From NCBI GenBank assembly GCA_945876965.1, contig CAMCQG010000004.1:1-61944 (forward strand): a stretch of DNA of 61,944 nucleotides, in the 5' to 3' direction. Shown one piece after another: positions 38,753 through 50,793 of this stretch. The stretch is from Rickettsia typhi (GTDB lineage: Bacteria; Pseudomonadota; Alphaproteobacteria; Rickettsiales; Deianiraeaceae). The notes beneath the pieces are model-generated. The model was not told where the DNA came from. It saw only the letters and a list, made by a program, of their open reading frames with translations, and made no database searches. A program made the translations under genes and the position numbers. Position 1 is the stretch's first letter. The number at the start of each line of letters is the position of its first letter.

Positions 38753-39700
38753 TTAAGCAGCTTGTTTTATTAAATAAGAAGTTATACAACCAGCTGTAAT
38801 ATCATTTGTAACCTGATATAAAACAGCAGATGTTAAATTTGCCCCAGTATTTTCATCTCCTGCAAGTATTGTGCAGTGAGCATTATTAGCGGTATTTGAT
38901 GCACTTCTTAATCCGCTAATATTTCCAGAATAAGGAAGGCCATCATCAAATTTTAAATCTAATTTATACGCCTGATTAGCAGATATAGCATATCTTGCTG
39001 TGGATAATGCCGAACTAATATCTTGTGTTATAGACGCTGCGGTTAAATTGGCATTTCTCAATACAAGCTCATGAAATCCACACCATCTATATAATCCGTT
39101 ACCAACAGTTGGGGCAATTGCCGTGCATCCACCCAAACCATTTGCCTGAGGGAATGTTATTACGCCACTATTAGGATTAACATTGGAACCTGTCACAACC
39201 CTAAAATCCCATGCGGCTTGCCTGCTAAAAGATGCGAATGGGATATTTTTACCAGCAACGGTATTTATCAAAGAATCTACACCATAAATATAATTTAAAG
39301 TATCTATATATCCCCCAGCTTGCAATTGAAGCATCATACATGTTCTTTTTGCAGTACTATCAATGGAGCCACTATTTATTACTAAGCTTGAATTACTTCC
39401 TGCACCAATAGGCGCTGTACAATCCGATGTTGCAAAAGATGATATAGTAGGTGCTACATAATTTGGCATAAATGGCATTATATCTGGTATCTGAGAAGGA
39501 TTACAGTCCCCAGGTAAGCATTCATATTGATTACGAAATATATTTATTGAGGCATGTAAAATTCTGTACTCCTCTTGAATTTTATTATTTCTAGCACTCA
39601 AAATCAAAGATCTTGATATCAAAACAGTTGATAGCATTACAGAAATTATAACAACAACCAAAGAAAGCTCTATAAGTGAAAATCCTTTTTTATTATGCAT
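38753..39700 (-). CDS. Type IV pilin/pseudopilin-like protein
   Basis: A class III leader peptide is plain: MHNKKG|FSLIELSLVVVIISVM, with Glu5 of the mature protein kept. PilD (10041-10799) would cut after Gly6. A long 290-residue ectodomain follows with several Cys pairs (ECLPGDC near 59-65; CTAPIG; CMMLQ; GGCTA with WCGF; HCTILAG with GCITSY). The size is large for a pilin and closer to pseudopilin-like or adhesive minor pilins. No assembly genes are nearby, and fabI follows directly. The C-terminal end resembles the partial protein at 1-165. Confidence 0.85.
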   Translation of the reverse strand: MHNKKGFSLIELSLVVVIISVMLSTVLISRSLILSARNNKIQEEYRILHASINIFRNQYECLPGDCNPSQIPDIMPFMPNYVAPTISSFATSDCTAPIGAGSNSSLVINSGSIDSTAKRTCMMLQLQAGGYIDTLNYIYGVDSLINTVAGKNIPFASFSRQAAWDFRVVTGSNVNPNSGVITFPQANGLGGCTAIAPTVGNGLYRWCGFHELVLRNANLTAASITQDISSALSTARYAISANQAYKLDLKFDDGLPYSGNISGLRSASNTANNAHCTILAGDENTGANLTSAVLYQVTNDITAGCITSYLIKQAA

Positions 39701-39757
39701 ATTTTGTATACTAAATTATATAATAAAAAAATATATAAAAAGAATATTATAATCAAG

Positions 39758-40864
39758 TTATTTTAATTTTTTATAATCACACAAAAACATCAAAACAGAG
39801 AGCAACCCGAGGTACGGCATAAAAACAAGTGTAAACTCATATTTTGCGGCACCCAAAACAAAATTACCAATCATAGATATAAAATAACTATAAACACCAA
39901 TAAAACACTGTGGAATAAAAATTGCATTTAATTTAAGCCCATTGCGAGTAACTGATTTGTTGCCAATAATTATAGGTAAAACTAAAATTGCACATAGCAT
40001 TTGAATCGGTATAGATAAAATTGACCAAAATTGACTTTTTAATGTAGATTTTGATTCATTTGATATACCGGAATTAAAAATTATCATACCGCTCAACTGA
40101 TATATATTATATTTTTTGCTAGATCCTGCAATATTTTGTGTCGATCCATCTATTTGTTTTAACAGATCGCCCCTTGAAACCTGACCAAGTATTAATAAAT
40201 CTTTTTTATTTATTAAAGTTTTTGTTTCATTGTTCAAAACAGAAACATCTTCTAATAGCCATTTTTTTCCAACAATAAACTTCATATTATCAGCCTTAAT
40301 AACCTCAAAAATAGTTCCATTTTTTTGTCTTGTTATTACAATATTCTTAAAATTAACATCATCCGAATTTGCAATTTTATGAATATAATCTGCATTAATA
40401 ATCATTTTATTTTCAAAAATATCTATATCACGCAAATTAACCTTTGCAATATATTCATTTTTATTACTTACATCTTTTAAAATACGCTGAGCCTTTTCTT
40501 TTAATATTATCTCCAAAGGATTTAAACAAAAAATAATCAACAGTCCGATAGAAAAAGATATAATGATAGGCATTTTTAATACCTTGATTGTACTTACGCC
40601 AGATGATAACATAATAACAAATTGACTTGTTCTTCCAAATTCCATAATCATTATTGATCCAGAAATAGCGATATAAAATACAAATAATGTGTTATTCATG
40701 CTAATTAAACCAGCAGATAAGATTATCAATTTTTCTAGATTAGTTAAATTTGGAATCCCTATTAGCTCTTGTGAGATAAGAACAATTGCAATTATAACAG
40801 AACAGCTAAGTAATACAATTGTCATAGCTTTTAAAAAAGAAAACGCTATATATCTATTAATCAT
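39758..40864 (-). CDS. LptF/LptG family LPS export permease
   Basis: A 368-residue YjgP/YjgQ-type permease. The N-terminal helices (INRYIAFSFLKAMTIVLL, then about 45-75 and 95-115), a periplasmic beta-jellyroll (about 130-270), and three C-terminal helices match the LptF/LptG layout. Sequence alone does not settle F versus G; LptG is more likely from the order ruvC-unknown-this gene being unlinked to pepA, but this is a guess. With LptB it extracts LPS. The start overlaps the upstream gene stop by four bases. Confidence 0.8.
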   Translation of the reverse strand: MINRYIAFSFLKAMTIVLLSCSVIIAIVLISQELIGIPNLTNLEKLIILSAGLISMNNTLFVFYIAISGSIMIMEFGRTSQFVIMLSSGVSTIKVLKMPIIISFSIGLLIIFCLNPLEIILKEKAQRILKDVSNKNEYIAKVNLRDIDIFENKMIINADYIHKIANSDDVNFKNIVITRQKNGTIFEVIKADNMKFIVGKKWLLEDVSVLNNETKTLINKKDLLILGQVSRGDLLKQIDGSTQNIAGSSKKYNIYQLSGMIIFNSGISNESKSTLKSQFWSILSIPIQMLCAILVLPIIIGNKSVTRNGLKLNAIFIPQCFIGVYSYFISMIGNFVLGAAKYEFTLVFMPYLGLLSVLMFLCDYKKLK

Positions 40865-41832
40865 TTTGCTAATATTTCTAACATTACAATATCATTATAA
40901 TTTTTTTGACTATCTTTAATTTTCCAAAATTGATCACATAAATCATATTTTATTCCATCTTTAAAAATACAAATATTATTTAATTTTGTAATAACTTTAA
41001 ATTTACCATCATAATTTTTTCCAACCAATATTCTATCTAAAATAATCGGGGTATCATGACCAATTTTAATGCCAATATTGTTTTGTAATTTATAATTTTC
41101 ATTTGATAAATCTGTGATATCATAAAATAAAATTACATCATTATTACAGCTCAATTCCCTATCTCCACCAAAATCTAAAATATTAAAATCATAAAACCCT
41201 AAATTATGTTTTTCTGTTTTTTTTATATCAGAAACAAAAATCATATCAATGTTTTTATTTTCTAAATTATCACTAATTGCAATTGTCACATTATCGTTTT
41301 CTGATAATTGTAAAAATGAATTCGAAAAAACTCTGTTATCGTATATTATATCTCCAACAGAAAAATCAATTATTTTGTGTTCCAATGTATTATTTTGTTT
41401 ATTTATCATGCCAATTTTTGCTGTAATATTTTCATTACAAATTAAAATATTTTTATTATCAGTTTGCTTTGTTTTTGAAAAATCTATATGTATTTTTTGA
41501 TTTTCTTTTTTTGATAAATCGGACACGACCTGCAATCCTCCGTCTTTATAGATATCATATAAAGTGGTAATAGATTTTTTACCATTACTTATTGTATCTG
41601 ATATTTTATCGACAACCATACAATCTTGTTGTTTAGTTTTTTGATTATCCGTTCTTAATAAACCATAAACCATCAATATTATTCCTATAATTAGACTAAT
41701 TCTATATCTATTTGCAGAAAAACTATAAGGATGATCTTCTGGTTTATCTTTTTTATAATGTTCTATAATTTTTTCGGATAAATCTAATGCTTTTTTACCA
41801 AACTTTGATTTTTCTTGTATTGTTTTTTTCAT
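40861..41832 (-). CDS. Single-pass membrane protein of unknown function
   Basis: No family recognised. The protein (323 residues) has a short basic cytoplasmic N-terminus, one membrane segment at about 45-60 (ISLIIGIILMVYGLL) and a large, mostly beta, probably periplasmic C-terminal part rich in Asn/Asp/Ile. It sits between ruvC (two bases upstream) and the LptF/G-like permease (four-base overlap), so it is cotranscribed with both and could assist LPS export or envelope upkeep; that is inference from position only. Confidence 0.65.
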   Translation of the reverse strand: MKKTIQEKSKFGKKALDLSEKIIEHYKKDKPEDHPYSFSANRYRISLIIGIILMVYGLLRTDNQKTKQQDCMVVDKISDTISNGKKSITTLYDIYKDGGLQVVSDLSKKENQKIHIDFSKTKQTDNKNILICNENITAKIGMINKQNNTLEHKIIDFSVGDIIYDNRVFSNSFLQLSENDNVTIAISDNLENKNIDMIFVSDIKKTEKHNLGFYDFNILDFGGDRELSCNNDVILFYDITDLSNENYKLQNNIGIKIGHDTPIILDRILVGKNYDGKFKVITKLNNICIFKDGIKYDLCDQFWKIKDSQKNYNDIVMLEILAK

Positions 41833-41834
41833 AA

Positions 41835-42302
41835 TTATTTACTCTTAAATAAATAAGTTAAAGCTACACATATGGCATCACTTTCATCGTCATTTTTAAA
41901 ATCAAGTTTTTTACCAATAATATGCTGAATCATAAAAGAAAGCTGTTCTTTTTTTGCTGATCCGGTTCCAGAAATTGCTAATTTTATCTCTTTTGCGGAA
42001 TATTCAAAAATTTGTGCTCCTGCCATTGTGCTAACCGCAATACAGCCTCCGCGTACCATACCAAGCTTAAGAGAAGATGATGCATTTTTATTCACAAAAG
42101 ATTCTTCAATTGCCACAATTTTAATATTATGATTTATTATTATATTATGTACAGTTGTGCTTATATTTTTTATTTTCTCAATTGCATCGCCACCAGCTTT
42201 TGCAACAACAGACCCAAAATCTATCACTATGTATTTATTATTTTGTTTCTCAATAACTGCCCAACCCGTTGAATTTAAAGACGGATCTATTCCTAGTATC
42301 AT
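41835..42302 (-). CDS. ruvC: Holliday junction endonuclease RuvC
   Basis: RuvC cuts Holliday junctions made during recombination. All four acidic catalytic residues can be placed: D6 (GIDPSLNSTGW), E66 (VAIEES), and D139 and D142 (NDDESDAICVAL). Length 155 is slightly short of E. coli (173). It begins a reverse-strand run with the unknown membrane protein and the LPS permease. ruvA and ruvB are not in the window. Confidence 0.95.
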   Translation of the reverse strand: MILGIDPSLNSTGWAVIEKQNNKYIVIDFGSVVAKAGGDAIEKIKNISTTVHNIIINHNIKIVAIEESFVNKNASSSLKLGMVRGGCIAVSTMAGAQIFEYSAKEIKLAISGTGSAKKEQLSFMIQHIIGKKLDFKNDDESDAICVALTYLFKSK

Positions 42303-42441
42303 TTTTATTTTAATAAATATTATGCTTAATAAAAATTATTTAATTACAAAATGCAATTAAAAAGAATATTAATTTTTTTATAATTTGTAATTAATATTTG
42401 TGTTATAAATATTAATATAATTTTTTAATAATTTTCTTGAT

Positions 42442-43422
42442 ATGAAACATCTAATGACCGTTGTGTTGTTTTGTTTTTGTAGTAATAATTTATTTGCCAA
42501 CAATATGTCATCAAAATTAACTTCTTTTCAAGAATATGTTGTTAAAAACGGCGGCACAGAGCCTCCATTTAAAAATGAATATTGGGACAATAAAAAAGAA
42601 GGTATTTATGTTGATGTTGTTTCTGGTGAACCACTTTTTTCTTCTAATGATAAATACGATTCAGGAAGCGGTTGGCCAAGCTTTACCAAACCAATATCAA
42701 ATGAAAATATAAAAGAATACAAGGATATATCTGGTGGAATGATCAGGGTTGAAATCAAGTCTACCGAGGCAAAATCTCATCTAGGACACGTTTTTGAAGA
42801 TGGCCCACAAAACACAGGAGGTAAAAGATATTGTATAAACTCAGCATCTTTAAAATTTATAGCAAAAGAGCAATTAAAAAATACAAAATATGAAAAATAT
42901 TTGAATTTATTTGATAATAGTTCGCAAGAAGAAATCGTGTTAGCTGGTGGATGTTTTTGGGGCTTAGAACATTTATTGCAAAGTGTAATAGGTGTTATAA
43001 AAACAGAGGTTGGATATGCTGGTGGACACATTAATAACCCAACTTATCAACTAATAACAACCGGAACAACAGGATATGCGGAATCGGTAAAAATAACTTT
43101 TGATCCTAAAAAAATTAGCTATGAAAATTTATTAAAAAAGTTTTTTATAGCCCACAATCCAACAACCCTAAACAAACAAGGCAACGATACAGGCACTCAA
43201 TACAGATCTGCTATTTTTTATTATAACGATACCCAAAAAATAATAGCTTTAAATTTAATAAACAAAATTAATAACAAAAAAATATTTGATAATAAAATTG
43301 TTACAAAGCTTGAAAAATTAGATAAATTTTATTTGGCAGAAGAATATCATCAAAATTATTTAAATAAAAATCCCAATGGATATACTTGTCATCATTTTAG
43401 AGAAGATATTAACTTAGATTAG
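42442..43422 (+). CDS. msrAB: Secreted bifunctional methionine sulfoxide reductase MsrB-MsrA
   Basis: The enzyme repairs both diastereomers of methionine sulfoxide. A signal peptide (about 1-20, ending LFAN) exports it. MsrB comes first (about 25-155), with [11 protein letters not shown] and catalytic C131 in RYCINSASL. MsrA follows (about 163-325), with catalytic C171 in GGCFWGLE and GYAGG. The MsrB zinc cysteines are gone: the positions read VDVVSG and EAKSHLGH. The order B-A is less common than A-B. No thioredoxin-like domain is fused, so a separate periplasmic reductant is needed. It converges with a VirB2-like gene 11 bases away. Confidence 0.94.
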   Translation: MKHLMTVVLFCFCSNNLFANNMSSKLTSFQEYVVKNGGTEPPFKNEYWDNKKEGIYVDVVSGEPLFSSNDKYDSGSGWPSFTKPISNENIKEYKDISGGMIRVEIKSTEAKSHLGHVFEDGPQNTGGKRYCINSASLKFIAKEQLKNTKYEKYLNLFDNSSQEEIVLAGGCFWGLEHLLQSVIGVIKTEVGYAGGHINNPTYQLITTGTTGYAESVKITFDPKKISYENLLKKFFIAHNPTTLNKQGNDTGTQYRSAIFYYNDTQKIIALNLINKINNKKIFDNKIVTKLEKLDKFYLAEEYHQNYLNKNPNGYTCHHFREDINLD

Positions 43423-43432
43423 TTTATAAATA

Positions 43433-43918
43433 TTATTTGCAAGAATTCATATCCTTACAAACACTACAATCAGAATTTAACAATAAATCTCCATATATAT
43501 AGCCCATTTTAACATCATATGCAACAATAACATATCTTTTACAATTACACCCTGCCCCAATATCGGAATACGGTGCTAACAAAGTTAATATTGTGGGCAC
43601 CATAAACAAGAGACCTGTCCCAATCACAAATGAAACTATCAATCCAAGATTTATTTTACCTAAATATGCACCAAATCCCATAACAACCAAAACAAATGCT
43701 AGCACAGCTTTTGTTATATCGCTTGTTAATAATGTCATCATTTTACACATTATTCCCGCCATTTCGTTCCGTTCAAAAACTTGTCTTTTGTTTATATCTG
43801 TGGCTTCAAGACTTAATACTCTTCCTTCGCTGAGGTTCATGGAATTGCCAAATTGTAATATCTGATCAGCCTTTGCGTTTATCGAAAAGAAAAAAAACAA
43901 AATAAGTAAATATTTCAT
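43433..43918 (-). CDS. virB2: VirB2/TrbC-like type IV secretion pilin with Cys-rich tail
   Basis: 161 residues with a signal peptide (cleavage near ADQ, residue 18) and a VirB2 core of two hydrophobic helices (KAVLAFVLVVMGFGAYLGK, then GLIVSFVIGTGLLFMVP), the short connecting loop carrying the basic residue as in the family. Unusually, a 45-residue tail follows with GAGCNCKRY and SDCSVCKDMNSCK, giving six cysteines that could form disulfides or bind metal. It differs from the pilin at 16473-17027, in which the Cys-rich part precedes the core. Confidence 0.75.
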   Translation of the reverse strand: MKYLLILFFFFSINAKADQILQFGNSMNLSEGRVLSLEATDINKRQVFERNEMAGIMCKMMTLLTSDITKAVLAFVLVVMGFGAYLGKINLGLIVSFVIGTGLLFMVPTILTLLAPYSDIGAGCNCKRYVIVAYDVKMGYIYGDLLLNSDCSVCKDMNSCK

Positions 43919-44913
43919 AAAAAATAATAATAATTATTGATTGTAAAATAAAGTATATATTTTAAATAGCTACTTTTTTCTTTAAACTAATCATATCACT
44001 TTTTTAAGGTACAAAAAAACAGACCCAAGACGAGAATAGGTAATAAAAATATATCAAAAATATTTGATTTTTCCAAAAAAAATATTATTTTTTAAGTCAA
44101 ACAAAAAAGAGTTTTACCTGATAAAATAGAATTTATTTTGTTAAATTTTTATAAAGTTAAATATAAATTATTATTTTTATTATACCTAAGTTTATGTTAT
44201 TTTAAATACAATAAAAAATGCTCTTTTTTTCTTGCAATATGACATATTTTTTCAAGCAAAAAACATTAATAATTATATTTTTCATCTGTGCAAACCAATT
44301 TTATTTCATGGTGATCAATTTTTTACCATATTCATTTTGCAGTAATTTCATCACTTGGTCTGATGTATAATACAGGCAAACACAAGCTGTTTCAGCCAAA
44401 AGAAGCCCGAATTAGGATATGATTTTGTTTTATAAATATATGTAAGGTTCGCCCATTTCTACAATTGCAATGTTGCAAGATTAGCTATTTTGTATGGTCT
44501 TTTGAACAAGATCACTGCTGGTTCGACCATATATTTCTGATAATTTTTTTGAATCTAATAAATTATTTACTTGATAACAAATTTTTTTTATGAAATATTC
44601 TATTTATAATTATTGCCCCCTGAAAAAAAATAAATTTAGCTTTTATTATCTTTTGACAATATTTTTAACGACCATTTTTTCAGGTTGCTTTCATTTACAT
44701 TTTTTGCACAAAAAAGTCTATTTTCGATAAATAAAGACACGCTTAACAATATTTTCTTATTCACAAAAGATACATTCTTTTGCATAAAAACATCTTAATT
44801 TTAAAAAACTATTTTTATTGTATATACAGATAATTATTTGTTGACCACATCTTAAACCTATTTACGTATATAAGAAATATTTTATTAACAAGAACGATAA
44901 GGGGGAATATTTT
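43919..44913. other. Gene-poor stretch of about 1 kb
   Basis: Very AT-rich. The longest forward ORF here (44239-44370, 43 codons) starts with a signal-peptide-like MTYFFKQKTLIIIFFICA but stops soon. On the reverse strand 28-36 codons near 44275-44415 stay open (LAETACVCLYYTSDQVMKLL). Both may be remains of decayed genes; I recognise neither. No RNA gene was seen. At 44897 AAGGGGGAA precedes an eight-codon ORF only. Confidence 0.45.
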
Positions 44914-45189
44914 TTAATGACCAGTAACAATAGTACAGCTTGAATAATAAAAAGGAGCAATGAAATATTCATTATCAGCATAATTAATCTTAGAAATGCC
45001 ACCATTTTTTGCGGCAGTATAAAAAGATTTATCACCATCTACAGGAAAGCCAAATATAAATTTATTACAAGATTTTCCAGTTTTAGTGTTATTGCTGTCA
45101 TCGTTATAAGATAACAACATTGGTGTTCTAAAAGTACAAGAGGATGTAGTTAGTATTATAACTAGAAATTATATTTTTTTGAATAACAT
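44914..45189 (-). pseudogene. TRL-like lipoprotein gene with an in-frame stop in the signal peptide
   Basis: The frame reads MLFKKI, then TAA (45169-45171), then FLVIILTTSSC as the hydrophobic core and lipobox, and on to a full mature protein. The mature part (KTGKSCNKFIFGFPVDGDKS, AAKNGGISKINYADN, CTIVTG) fits the TRL-like lipoprotein family, whose members carry a G-K-S..LG.v..GD.S..AA...GI.KI pattern and a final TIVTG. The family is named for its link to tRNA loci; here it abuts 5S rRNA. A single A-to-T change (AAA to TAA) would explain the stop. Without it the gene would be intact, so this is a very recent loss, a read-through case, or a sequencing error. Confidence 0.72.
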
Positions 45190-45289
45190 ACAAAAATCTA
45201 ATAAATTTATGGAATCAGAATTGTAAGATAGAATATTTAATATATTAATTTTATATTGCGGTAGATAAAAAAATAGTTTAAAAAGAATT

Positions 45290-45415
45290 AAATGACTTAG
45301 CTACGACCTACTCTCCCGAAACTTATCGTATAGTACCATCGGCGCTGAAAGGTTTCACATTGGAGTTCGGAATGGGATCCCGTGGTTCACTTTCGCTATA
45401 GTAACTAAATCATTT
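45290..45415 (-). rRNA. rrf: 5S ribosomal RNA
   Basis: The reverse strand shows the conserved 5S core: CCCATTCCGAACTCCAATGT, GCGCCGATGGTACTATAC and GGGAGAGTAGGTCG. The terminal helix pairs AAATGATTTAG with CTAAGTCATTT, which sets the ends within a few bases. It lies about 150 bases after 23S. Confidence 0.95.
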
Positions 45416-45562
45416 AACTCTTTTTAACTAAACTACTGTATTTATATATATAAAACATATTTGATATAGTAGTTTAGTTTATAGAAATAATATCTTTTTG
45501 TAATATTTTAATTGCCATATATAAAAGGCATTTTGCAATAAAAATTAATACTGCATATGGCT

Positions 45563-48341
<2,779 letters not shown>

Positions 48342-48507
48342 AAATATTATTTGAGTAATATAACCATATGCAGAATTAATTTTTATACTAAAAATGTCTC
48401 TTTATATGAAATTGAATATAGATATTATTTCTATAAAACTATTTTTTTATTCACGATGTTTGCAGTGAATGTCTTATTTAAAAGAAATAAACAAACACAT
48501 ACAAAGA

Positions 48508-48540
48508 CAATAACTAAACATTATTTTTAATTGTCAACAA
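48508..48540 (-). promoter_or_regulatory. Candidate 23S-5S promoter
   Basis: On the reverse strand a perfect -35 hexamer TTGACA (48532-48537) lies about 195 bases before 23S. A matching -10 is poor (GTTATT after 17 bases). The separated rRNA unit must have its own promoter, so this is the best candidate I see. Confidence 0.3.
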
Positions 48541-48566
48541 CAATTTAAAAAAAAATAATAAAATTA

Positions 48567-49994
48567 TTATTTAATAATCAAATTACGAGATAAATGCTGA
48601 TAATATAAGGAAAAATTATTTTTCTTTTGTGTATTTTTATATTCGCACTTATTTTTATAATAATTGATAAATCCATAAAATTCCACACTTTTGCTAATTT
48701 CCACTTTTGCCACATAGCCGGCACTTTTATAGTCAATAAAAATTGAATTTGGTAAAATTGTCGAAATAACTATCGATTTTATATCAATTCCGTTTTTTAT
48801 TTTGGTAATGCTAGATTTTGTATAAAAACATTCTTCATTTGATATTGAAAACACAGGATCTACAAGAATTTCTATACCATTTATATTAATATTTGCAGTT
48901 TTTGCGGGATTTATAACTTTTTCATTAATATTATTTTGACATTTTAAAATCTTGATTGCATTTTTTGTGTTTTTAATAATCTTATATTTATCAAAAATTA
49001 TCAATTTATCATAATTGTTTATGATCTGTTTTTGAATTGCATCAAAAATTGCAACTTCTATATCAAAATCATAAATTTTTGTACGCAGTTCTTTTGACTG
49101 TTTTAAATTCAAAATGTATTCTAAATAAAAATAAAATGGATTTGTTGCTAATTTTTCTATACTTTTTGGTGTCAAAAAGTTTGGTATCACCCCAAAAGCC
49201 AACGAATCATTAAAAATAATCTGTTTTTTTTCTGCAACAATATTAATTATTGGTAAGTTACCATAATATAATAATAAGTATGATATTGTTTTTATTTGTA
49301 AATTTTGTATTAAAAATATATTTTTAGATCTCAAAATATGAGATGCCAACAAAAAATTATTATTAATTTCTGATTCATTTTTTGGCATAATATCAATATT
49401 TTGCCCATACAGATAGGGAACAACACCATTATAAACCTTACTATTGCTATCCGCCAATATTGTTGTATTAAAAATTTGTTTTGGAATTTCTCCAATATTA
49501 CATATGTATATATTGCTATCAAAAATATTTGTATATAAATTTTGAATGAATAATATCTTATTTGTTAAAATTTCATCTGAAAAATATATTTCGATATCCA
49601 ACCATATATTTGCAAAATCTTTAAAATCGGTTGTTTTTTTGCTATTTTCAATTGCCATACTTATCGACGGATATTTATCCAATGAAAATATCGAATCGTC
49701 TATTTCAAATTTTAATTCATCTTTTATATATTTGTTTTGTAAAACATTAATAACATTTTTTATAGATATATCCTTAAATAGAGAAATTATATCAGAAAAT
49801 TGTGCAATATTGGATTCTGTTTGTATCGCACTATCTAGATCTTTATTTTTTATCAAACCTAAAGTGTGTAATCTTTTTAATAATTGATATTTTGTATTAA
49901 AATTATTAACAATTATCAAATTTGTCTCACCACGCAACAACTTGATTATATTTGAAATTTGATCAGCGTTATTATTAACTTTAATAATCTTCAT
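48567..49994 (-). CDS. Degenerate AddB-like repair protein (PD-(D/E)XK superfamily)
   Basis: 475 residues, very AT-rich. The C-terminal third contains LTPKSIEKLATNPFYFYL then EYILNL, which fits the AddB/RecB-nuclease pattern 'S.iE....cPf.Fy....L.L'. Further on, GIEILVDPVF and IFIDYKSAG stand where the nuclease has its 'aDRiD' and 'DyKTG' motifs. The N-terminal part lacks a P-loop, as in some AddB subunits. Alphaproteobacterial AddB is about 1000 residues, so half is missing. It follows apbE by 16 bases. The identification rests on short motifs and is tentative; no AddA is in the window. Confidence 0.4.
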   Translation of the reverse strand: MKIIKVNNNADQISNIIKLLRGETNLIIVNNFNTKYQLLKRLHTLGLIKNKDLDSAIQTESNIAQFSDIISLFKDISIKNVINVLQNKYIKDELKFEIDDSIFSLDKYPSISMAIENSKKTTDFKDFANIWLDIEIYFSDEILTNKILFIQNLYTNIFDSNIYICNIGEIPKQIFNTTILADSNSKVYNGVVPYLYGQNIDIMPKNESEINNNFLLASHILRSKNIFLIQNLQIKTISYLLLYYGNLPIINIVAEKKQIIFNDSLAFGVIPNFLTPKSIEKLATNPFYFYLEYILNLKQSKELRTKIYDFDIEVAIFDAIQKQIINNYDKLIIFDKYKIIKNTKNAIKILKCQNNINEKVINPAKTANININGIEILVDPVFSISNEECFYTKSSITKIKNGIDIKSIVISTILPNSIFIDYKSAGYVAKVEISKSVEFYGFINYYKNKCEYKNTQKKNNFSLYYQHLSRNLIIK

Positions 49995-50010
49995 TTATAT
50001 AAATATCATT

Positions 50011-50793
50011 TTATATAATCTTTGCATTTTCTATATTAAAATCAAATTTTTTTATTTTTTTTGGAATATTGTTTGTCAATAAATATATTTTTGTTAAAAT
50101 ATCAGCAACAACACATTTTTTTGAAACAATTGTAACATGTTGATTTATAGGCTTTTTATTGCTATTTCTATAAACAGCACAAGACATTCCGCCAGCTAAT
50201 TTTGCAGAGCCTGTTATTGTTGATGTTGCTATGGAACAATTTTGCACCTCAATATAGTTAACAATTTTTGAATAATCAAGGGGATCTCTTATAAAAATTT
50301 TTTGTGGCACATCGCTGGCAATATACATATCTCCGCCCGCGTTTACAATAAAATTTTTAAGTCCCATTTTTAACATTTTTTGCGAAATAACATCAACAAT
50401 AAAGCCTTTTGCAATTCCACCAAGATTCATAATAATTGGCATATTTGTTGATAATATATTTTTATTTATAAAAATATTTTTATAGCAACCAATATTTTTG
50501 TTTAAAAGCGAAGGTTCTGCTGTAACATCAAAAATTCCATCGCTTAATTTACTAAATTTTTGTGCAATTTTTAATAATTGTGCCATTTTAGGCGATAGTT
50601 TTAAATTAACAATTGGTTTACCAATCTTATTTATCTTATAAAGCTCACTTTCTTTGTTATGATAACTAAAAATTAACTCCATTTTTTCTATTTTTCTATA
50701 CATTTTTTCCGTTATAAGAAGGGAATCATTTCTGTCATCTAAAATTGTTATCTCAACAAATGTTCCAAGCAAGGGCTTATTTCTTCTTATCAT
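50011..50793 (-). CDS. apbE: FAD:protein FMN transferase ApbE
   Basis: ApbE attaches FMN covalently to Ser/Thr of extracytoplasmic flavoproteins, using FAD and Mg. The 260-residue sequence shows RNKPLLGTFVEI at the start, the flavin-binding MNLGGIAKGFIVD (122-134), VNAGGDMY and the late ADILTKIYLL (family ADALaTAl). No clear lipobox or signal peptide is seen, so the membrane anchor may be missing or the enzyme may act in the cytoplasm. It overlaps by 17 bases the gene for its probable substrate, the FMN-binding protein upstream. Confidence 0.88.
   Translation of the reverse strand: MIRRNKPLLGTFVEITILDDRNDSLLITEKMYRKIEKMELIFSYHNKESELYKINKIGKPIVNLKLSPKMAQLLKIAQKFSKLSDGIFDVTAEPSLLNKNIGCYKNIFINKNILSTNMPIIMNLGGIAKGFIVDVISQKMLKMGLKNFIVNAGGDMYIASDVPQKIFIRDPLDYSKIVNYIEVQNCSIATSTITGSAKLAGGMSCAVYRNSNKKPINQHVTIVSKKCVVADILTKIYLLTNNIPKKIKKFDFNIENAKII

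Noticed and set aside
44918-44944. Eight-codon ORF behind AAGGGGGAA
   Set aside because: Too short to support as a leader peptide, and no downstream forward gene would be regulated by it.
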